Shown here: positions 7,077 through 11,394 of the stretch, piece by piece
Numbering within the stretch: the first letter of the stretch is position 1
How the letters are laid out: every line of letters starts with the position of its first letter
Notes under the pieces: model-generated
What the model was told of the DNA's origin: nothing
The model's database searches: none
The model's input: only the letters and a program-made list of their open reading frames with translations
Assembly (NCBI GenBank): GCA_023486985.1
Contig: JAMDEM010000084.1
Coordinates: 1-11,394, forward strand
Length of the DNA stretch: 11,394 nt
Origin: Bacillota bacterium
GTDB taxonomy: Bacteria > Vulcanimicrobiota > JAMDEM01
Direction of reading: 5' to 3'
Position numbers and translations under genes: made by a program

Positions 7077-7943
7077 AAAAATAAGTTTCTTGGTAAAAAA
7101 TAGAGAAAAATTTCTATAATATTTACAAAAGATTTCTTTAAAAATTTGTTTATAAGTTCCTTGACAACATAGTTGTAATAAGGCTTCAAAGCTTTACTTC
7201 AGCCTCCAAACCCTTTTTCTTATGACTTCAATGGGAATCTTTCTCAGAAGACACAGGGGACGTCAACTACAACATATTACTGGGATTTTGAGGACAGGCT
7301 GACAAAAGTTGTTCATCCCGGTGCTCAGGAGAGTCTGTTTCGATATAACGGGGACGGACAAAGGGTTTGGAGGCTTCCCAAGGGCGGCACTAATGTAACA
7401 TATTTATGGAGCGGGAGTGAAGTTTTAAAGGAGTATTCAGATAATCCGTCTGTGCCGACAGTCAGTTATTTTTATGGAGTTGGTCAGATTCTTCAGGAAA
7501 GAGGCGGTGCCTCAAGATTTTCTCATACTGACGGACTGGGAAGCACTATCGCTCTTACAGATGAAACCGGGACAGTAACTGATGCATATGATTATGATGT
7601 GTGGGGTGCAATTCTTCCTCCTCAGCCGGGTGATCCGCCGAATCAGAGTTATAACAAGAAGAAGTTTACTGGTCAGATATTGGATGATGATACCGGCCTG
7701 CTGTATTTAAGAGCGAGGTATTATGATCAGAGCTTGAGGAGGTTTATATCAACTGATCCCGACCCTGGAAATATTGACGATCCGCTCTCCATGAGCCCTT
7801 ACTTATATTGCAGAAACAGCCCTACCAATTTGACAGATCCAAGTGGCGAAAATCCAATTCTTGTCTGGCTAGCTAGACTTGCTGGAGCTGCAATGACTGC
7901 TGCGCGCACACCAGCAGGACAGAGAGTTATTAATGCTGTAACT

Positions 7944-8108
7944 AATGTTGCAAGCAGAGCTGGAAGTGCTGTTGTAAATGCTGCCAGTAGAGCTGGAAAT
8001 GCACTGGCTGGTGCGGCGAGAACTGTGGGAAATGCTGCAGCCAGTGCAGCAAGAATTGTAGGTAATGCAGCAGTAAGTGCTGGAAGAGCTGTGGCGAATA
8101 CAGCAAGC
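7944..8108 (+). repeat. Five tandem 11-codon repeats encoding an Ala-rich helix
   Basis: Five consecutive 33-bp units encode NVASRAGSAVV, NAASRAGNALA, GAARTVGNAAA, SAARIVGNAAV and SAGRAVANTAS. Arg or Gly recur at fixed places and the last four positions are hydrophobic or small. An 11-residue period matches three helical turns, so this should form one long amphipathic helix between the RHS junction and the toxin domain. The nucleotide copies have drifted from each other. Confidence 0.75.
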
Positions 8109-8428
8109 AATGTTTATTGGTCAGCAACACAAAAACTATATAACGCTAGCAGTGCAGTTTCACAATTTACAAATAATGTTTGGAATAGGATAACTGGTAA
8201 TAGTGGGGCAACCAATACCCCGGCCAGCACCACAGTAGGACGACTTGGAAGTCCAATGAAGGTAACTCCGGGTACTAATTCACCGGCTAATATTGGAGGA
8301 AGACAGTACACGGGGCACTCACTCGATCGGATGCAGGGAAGAGGACTTACTCCATCAGTGGTCGAGGACACAATTTCCAGAGGAACCACGACTGCGGGTC
8401 GTGGAGGTGCCACAATTTATACTACCGA

Positions 8429-8440
8429 GCAGGCAGGCAG
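8429..8440 (+). repeat. (GCAG)3 short tandem repeat that shifts the toxin frame
   Basis: Three perfect GCAG units lie in the tip-4 toxin frame. With three units the frame ends in SS and TAA at 8447. With two units it reads through EQAVLNPNGSVKTVMPYSR to a TAA at 8490, directly before the immunity ribosome site. Gain or loss of one unit would therefore switch the toxin C-terminus. Confidence 0.85.
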
Positions 8441-8501
8441 TTCTTAATCCAAATGGCAGTGTAAAAACTGTAATGCCGTATTCACGATAAGGAGTGATTT
8501 A

Positions 8502-8933
8502 ATGTCTTACCCATTTGAAATTGCTGGTCATGGAGCTCGTTTGTCTATAGAAGTCTTTAACTACGAGAACTCTAGCGCACAGAACATATCAGATGCGAAT
8601 TGGCTTAAATGTCGTGTAGTTCTAAATATATATCCTTTCTCTGGCAATTTTGATGCATCATTTACGACACAGGATTTTGTTAGGTTTTTGGATGATCTAC
8701 GCAAAATCTTATCAGAGCTAAGCGGTACTGCATCTTTCTTGACCGACGAAGACACTCTTCGCTTAACTGTGAAGATGGAAAAAACGGGCGGTGTGCAAAT
8801 ATCAGGAATTGCTGAAGTTTCTGATCAAACTCATGTAACTCTTTCCTTTTCGTTTAAAAGTGATCAGACTTTCGTTAGTCAGACATATCGCGAGCTCGAA
8901 GCAATTGTTCTTCAGTTTCCAGTCAAGGGATAA
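8502..8933 (+). CDS. WapI-like immunity protein for tip 4
   Basis: A 143-residue cytosolic protein with ribosome site AAGGAG (8489-8494) before ATG 8502. The pattern is that of the family annotated as WapI-like immunity proteins, as I remember it: DANWLKCRVVLNIYPFSGNFDA (in two parts DANWLKCRVV / FSGNFDASF) near residue 32, FVRFLDDLRKILSELSGTA near 62, LRLTVKMEKTGGVQISG near 86, and FSFKSDQTFVSQTYRELEAI with a final FPVKG. The strand-helix-strand layout and the SDQT motif are typical. Its ribosome site overlaps the restored stop of the toxin frame, a tight toxin-immunity coupling. The frame is intact although the toxin is frameshifted, as expected if protection from kin is still needed. Confidence 0.8.
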   Translation: MSYPFEIAGHGARLSIEVFNYENSSAQNISDANWLKCRVVLNIYPFSGNFDASFTTQDFVRFLDDLRKILSELSGTASFLTDEDTLRLTVKMEKTGGVQISGIAEVSDQTHVTLSFSFKSDQTFVSQTYRELEAIVLQFPVKG

Positions 8934-9178
8934 TTGCTTATCTCTGAAAATGCAAACTCTTTCAAATTTTGCAGATCTTTGACAAGTTTGATAAGCAAAC
9001 CTCATGCGTTTTAGCTGCGGCAACCTCGTCACTGAGACTATCAGCGGAAGAGGAACGATATCTCTGAAAATGTCAATTATTTTTTAAGAATTTAATTTTT
9101 TTTCTCATTTTTTTAAAATGACCTCTTAATTTGTCCTGTAATCGGTTTTTGAATATCAGAGTGATATATTTATTTATC
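8934..9178. other. Gene-free AT-rich stretch with small repeats
   Basis: No coding frame is supported here. A 9-bp inverted repeat TTGCTTATC (8934-8942) / GATAAGCAA (8990-8998) follows the immunity stop directly and could form a loose hairpin, but it has no T-tract. TATCTCTGAAAATG occurs at 8939-8952 and again at 9059-9072 in the same orientation. From about 9075 the sequence is A/T homopolymer-rich. It marks the end of the toxin array. Confidence 0.5.
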
Positions 9179-9531
9179 TCATTCTTCAACTATCTGATTT
9201 ATCAAGCTCTGTCTTTCTTTTGAAGGATTCTTTTCCTTCCATTGATTTACCAGCTCTTCATACTGAACCTGAGCTATTCGAGCCATACTCTGATCAACCC
9301 GGCGTTTTGCCAGATAGGCTGGTTTGCCGCCTTTGACGGCTTTCCTTTTTTAGGTCCGCTTCTTTCTCTGGGCATTCCAGCCAGAAGCTCAAGCTTACGA
9401 AGCTTTTCCTGAGTTCGTAAAGGAGGAAACCATTTATACATTTTCTCTTTGCAATGCATTTGCCATATCAGACAGGTCATTTTTCTTGCCGCCGGCGGAA
9501 ACAAGACCATCGTATATTCGTAAAATCTTGT
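9179..9531 (-). pseudogene. Decayed minus-strand gene of unknown family, split by two frameshifts
   Basis: Reading the minus strand, three segments follow one another like one protein. Segment one, frame A, contains IYDGLVSAGGKKNDLSDMAN. Segment two, frame shifted by one, contains PPLRTQEKLRKLELLAG and MPRERSGPKKGK. Segment three, back in frame A, contains GGKPAYLAKRRVDQSMARIA and EELVNQWKEKNPSKERQSL before a TGA at 9179-9181. One break lies near a GAAAATG run and the other at an A6 tract (T6 on the + strand, 9346-9351). No start codon with a ribosome site is seen upstream, so the 5' end may also be lost. Basic, helical and probably cytosolic; I do not recognise the family. The breaks could be true decay or homopolymer sequencing errors. 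Confidence 0.5.
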
Positions 9532-9556
9532 TTATAAAAAAATAAAACGGGAATAA

Positions 9557-9587
9557 TTAAAGCAGAGAGAAGTTTACTCTGCTTTAA
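9557..9587. terminator. 11-bp perfect hairpin between the decayed gene and the DUF1059-like gene
   Basis: TTAAAGCAGAG (9557-9567) and CTCTGCTTTAA (9577-9587) are exact complements with a 9-nt loop. The right side has only a short AAATTT tail, while on the minus strand the stem is followed by a T-rich run. It could be a weak terminator or an operator, since it ends 27 nt before the next start codon. Confidence 0.4.
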
Positions 9588-9600
9588 ATTTATGTAATAT

Positions 9601-9605
9601 AGGAG
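9601..9605 (+). promoter_or_regulatory. Ribosome binding site that decides the start of the DUF1059-like gene
   Basis: AGGAG lies nine bases before ATG 9615. The earlier in-frame ATG at 9606 touches the AGGAG itself and cannot use it, so 9615 is the likely start. Confidence 0.75.
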
Positions 9606-9614
9606 ATGATAAAG

Positions 9615-9830
9615 ATGAAGTTTTCAATGAGTTGTTCATGCGGAGAGGCTATTACTGTGGATGCGCTTGATAGGGATGATGCAGTTAAACAGGTCAGAGG
9701 GATTATGTCAAAAGAGATGGTGGCAAAACATATGACTGAAAAACACCCCGGGGAGGCGGTTCCTTCACAGGAGCAGGTGCAGATTATGATATCACAGAGT
9801 TTGCACGCAGCCGATAAAGTGGTGAATTGA
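9615..9830 (+). CDS. DUF1059-like small cysteine/histidine protein
   Basis: A 71-residue soluble protein. Start at 9615 chosen from the AGGAG spacing. The sequence opens with KFSMSCSCGEAITVDALDRD and continues to HMTEKHPGE and a helical tail (PSQEQVQIMISQSLHAA). Two cysteines near the start (CSC) and two histidines in the middle (KHMTEKH) give a possible metal-binding layout, as in DUF1059 proteins. Function of that family is not established. It is followed by its own 3' region and a separate promoter for the copper ATPase, so it is probably a single-gene unit. Codon and GC use resemble the ATPase gene rather than the toxin array, suggesting core chromosome. Confidence 0.7.
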   Translation: MKFSMSCSCGEAITVDALDRDDAVKQVRGIMSKEMVAKHMTEKHPGEAVPSQEQVQIMISQSLHAADKVVN

Positions 9831-9854
9831 AGTAAACCTTTTTATATTGAATTA

Positions 9855-9883
9855 TTGATATATCTTGTTCTAAAAGGTATAAT
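9855..9883 (+). promoter_or_regulatory. Sigma-70-type promoter for the copper ATPase gene
   Basis: TTGATA (9855-9860) and TATAAT (9878-9883) with a 17-bp spacer form a near-consensus promoter. Transcription would start near 9890, leaving a leader of about 55 nt before ATG 9945. No clear copper-regulator dyad is seen overlapping it. Confidence 0.75.
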
Positions 9884-9900
9884 AAATGTGGAGGGAATTT

Positions 9901-9928
9901 AAGGGCAGGGATTTAGTTTTCTGCCCTT
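9901..9928 (+). terminator. Hairpin with T-rich tail in the leader of the copper ATPase gene
   Basis: AAGGGCAG (9901-9908) pairs exactly with CTGCCCTT (9921-9928) across a 12-nt loop, followed by TGTGTTT. It resembles an intrinsic terminator but lies after the promoter at 9855-9883 and 16 nt before the start codon. It could act as an attenuator, an mRNA-stability hairpin, or the terminator of the upstream DUF1059-like gene. Confidence 0.5.
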
Positions 9929-9944
9929 TGTGTTTAAGGAAAAA

Positions 9945-11394
9945 ATGGAAAGAACAGAACTTCCAGTCGAAGGAATGTCATGCGCATCCTGTGTTGCAAG
10001 AGTTGAAAAGGCTTTAACCGGCGTTAAAGGAGTGGCAAGCGCTTCAGTTAACCTTGCAACAGAGAAGGCTTTTGTTGAATATGATTCAAAAGTGGCGCAT
10101 TTAAAGGATTTAAAGACTGCCATTGAGAATGCGGGCTATTCGGTTCCTGCCGTTGCTGAAGAGAAGGCAAAAGAGGAACGCAGGGAAGAGGAAATATCGA
10201 AAATCCGCACAAAGTTCACTGTATCCCTTATTCTGTCGGTTTTGATAATGGCAGGTTCCATGCCTCATTTTCTTCAGTTCTTAAAAAATATTCCTGCCGG
10301 ATATCTAAATTATATTCTTTTTGCTCTTGCAACGATTGTTCAATTCTGGGCAGGTTATCAATTTATATCTCTTTCCCTTAAAGTTCTCAGGCATTTCAGC
10401 GCCGATATGAATGTTCTTATAGCTTCAGGTACGTTGTCAGCTTATTTTTACAGCACGGGTGTTACCTTCTTTCCTTCATTTTTTGAAAAAGCCGGAGTGG
10501 GCACAAACCTTTACTTTGACACATCAAGCATTATTATAACTCTTATTCTTCTTGGAAAATGGCTTGAGGCAGGGGCAAAGGGTAAAACTTCGGAAGCCAT
10601 CAGGAAACTCATGGGTCTTAAAGTTAAAACTGTCACTGTAATGAGGGACGGCTCGGACACCGTTATCCCGGTTGAGGAAGTAAAAGCAGGCGATATTATT
10701 CTTGTTAAGCCCGGGGAAAGAATAGCGGTTGACGGGATAGTCAGAAGCGGTTCATCAACACTGGATGAATCAATGCTGACCGGGGAGAGCATACCGGTGG
10801 AAAAGGGCGAGGGTGATAATGTTTTTGGCGGCACTGTAAATTTTACCGGCTCGTTCAGGTTTGAAGCCGTAAAAGTAGGCAGGGATACTGTTCTTTCGCA
10901 GATTATAGCAATGGTTGAGGAAGCGCAGGGCTCCAAAGCTCCGATTCAAAGGCTGGTGGATAAGGTAGCCGGCGTTTTTGTCCCGGTGGTTATGTTAATA
11001 GCCGTTGCAACTTTTCTTTACTGGTATTTTCTGGGGAAAATCCCTGCGGGTATTGCGCCTTTTAATTTTGCCCTTGTTAATTTTATCTCAGTTCTTATAA
11101 TCGCATGCCCTTGCGCTCTCGGGCTTGCAACTCCCACTGCAATAATGGTAGGGACAGGCAAAGGCGCAGAAAGAGGAATTCTTATCAGGGGAGGAGAGCC
11201 TCTTGAGAAGATTCATAAAATCAACACTGTAGTTTTCGATAAGACAGGCACTTTAACGTCAGGAAAGCTTTTTGTTGTAGAGATTATACCTGCTCAAAAT
11301 CATGAGGTGGATGAAGTTTTGCATTACGCGGCTTCGGCTGAATCTCATTCCGAACACCCGATAGGTGAAGCAATTGTAAGGGAAGCAAAAAACA
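9945..11394 (+). CDS. copA: Copper-exporting P-type ATPase (P1B), N-terminal 483 residues; runs off the window
   Basis: Inner-membrane ATPase that pumps Cu(I) out of the cytosol using ATP. Start at ATG 9945 with AAGGA at 9936-9940. One heavy-metal-associated domain sits at the N-terminus with GMSCASC (residues 10-16). Transmembrane helices follow (about 82-215, including a helix with LIIASGTLSAY-type residues around 165). The actuator domain carries TGES at 279-282. The sixth helix holds the metal-site motif CPC (C388, C390), which points to Cu(I). The phosphorylation motif DKTGTLT has D432, and the SEHP nucleotide-binding motif is at 469-472. About 250-300 residues of the usual length are missing beyond the window edge. 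All key residues visible are intact. Single-HMA versions are common. It has its own promoter and leader hairpin and is unrelated to the toxin array. Confidence 0.95.
   Translation, partial: MERTELPVEGMSCASCVARVEKALTGVKGVASASVNLATEKAFVEYDSKVAHLKDLKTAIENAGYSVPAVAEEKAKEERREEEISKIRTKFTVSLILSVLIMAGSMPHFLQFLKNIPAGYLNYILFALATIVQFWAGYQFISLSLKVLRHFSADMNVLIASGTLSAYFYSTGVTFFPSFFEKAGVGTNLYFDTSSIIITLILLGKWLEAGAKGKTSEAIRKLMGLKVKTVTVMRDGSDTVIPVEEVKAGDIILVKPGERIAVDGIVRSGSSTLDESMLTGESIPVEKGEGDNVFGGTVNFTGSFRFEAVKVGRDTVLSQIIAMVEEAQGSKAPIQRLVDKVAGVFVPVVMLIAVATFLYWYFLGKIPAGIAPFNFALVNFISVLIIACPCALGLATPTAIMVGTGKGAERGILIRGGEPLEKIHKINTVVFDKTGTLTSGKLFVVEIIPAQNHEVDEVLHYAASAESHSEHPIGEAIVREAKN

Larger units (their letters stand above)
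7182..8490 (+). pseudogene. RHS tail of a second core lineage (cassette 4) with GHSLDRMQGRG toxin tip, frameshifted
   Basis: RHS coding starts at about 7182-7215 after a TAA at 7179. The first in-frame start is an internal GTG (7452) without a ribosome site, so the 5' part is missing. The core differs from copies 1 and 2: YDFNGNLSQKTQG, YWDFEDRLTKV, FSHTDGLGSTIALTDETG, KKFTGQILDDDTGLLYLRARYYDQ, and the junction DPSGENP. The tip has an 11-residue helical repeat (7944-8108), the linker GRLGSPMKVTPGTNSPANIGG and a terminal domain GHSLDRMQGRGLTPSVVED. This resembles DUF4258-type toxins of the BECR RNase fold. The current frame stops at 8447 just after a (GCAG)3 run. Removing one GCAG restores EQAVLNPNGSVKTVMPYSR and a stop at 8488-8490, 11 nt before the immunity gene. 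The natural C-terminus is therefore in the other frame. Confidence 0.8.

Noticed and set aside
7090..7120. TTGGTA ... TATAAT pair after immunity gene 3.
   Set aside because: The spacer is 19 bp in very AT-rich sequence and no translatable start follows.
7161..7166. TTGACA box before cassette 4.
   Set aside because: No -10 box at a proper distance; it lies in AT-rich DNA ahead of a frame that has no start codon.
9017..9072. Short frame reading GNLVTETISGRGTIS, reminiscent of an RHS repeat.
   Set aside because: It is under 20 residues, has no tyrosine-aspartate motif around it and stops soon; chance similarity cannot be excluded.
9886..10020. Overlapping small frame from ATG 9886 with CPLC and CHAH residues, possible copper-sensing leader peptide.
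   Set aside because: Its ATG lies at about the expected transcript start with no ribosome site, and its Cys/His codons arise from reading the ATPase metal domain in another frame.

Overview
The window is an accessory, toxin-rich region of a bacterial chromosome. It holds four RHS (YD-repeat) C-terminal tips in a row, all on the + strand, each followed by its own small candidate immunity gene. This is the layout of a polymorphic-toxin locus: one translated RHS tail plus downstream orphan tip/immunity cassettes. The proline- and threonine-rich YD-repeat core, moderate-to-low GC and heavy mobile-element load fit an environmental bacterium. The sequence alone does not fix the phylum.

Layout. (1) Positions 3-1403 are the end of an RHS protein that enters from the left. 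Its tip carries a KGGKQ...RNxQKR toxin domain, and a HEAT-repeat immunity protein overlaps it (1394-2104). (2) An orphan RHS cassette (2211-3290) has about 549 bp of core 91% identical to the first copy, an unrelated tip with a membrane segment, and a three-helix membrane immunity candidate (3305-3625). (3) An IS1182-type insertion sequence (about 3714-5904) carries a DUF6788-like CxxxxCxC protein and a full-length DDE transposase. (4) A beheaded RHS tail follows (5914-6585) with an HVNWWDYT-type tip, then an acidic immunity candidate (6624-7076). (5) A fourth RHS tail of a different core lineage (7182-8490) ends in a GHSLDRMQGRG toxin domain that is frameshifted by a third copy of GCAG. A WapI-like immunity gene follows (8502-8933). 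(6) An AT-rich stretch with small repeats leads to a decayed minus-strand gene (9179-9531). (7) The right end looks like ordinary chromosome: a DUF1059-like small protein (9615-9830) and the start of a CPC-type copper P-type ATPase (9945 to the window end), which has a strong promoter and a hairpin in its leader.

How it works together. Only the first RHS tail could be continuous with a full secreted RHS protein. Cassettes 2-4 lack convincing translation starts and look like silent tip reserves whose immunity genes are kept. The core repeat shared by copies 1 and 2 would let recombination replace tip 1 with tip 2. Hand-counted mismatches show that the 152 bp next to the tip junction are almost identical while the middle of the repeat has diverged, a mosaic consistent with gene conversion at the junction.
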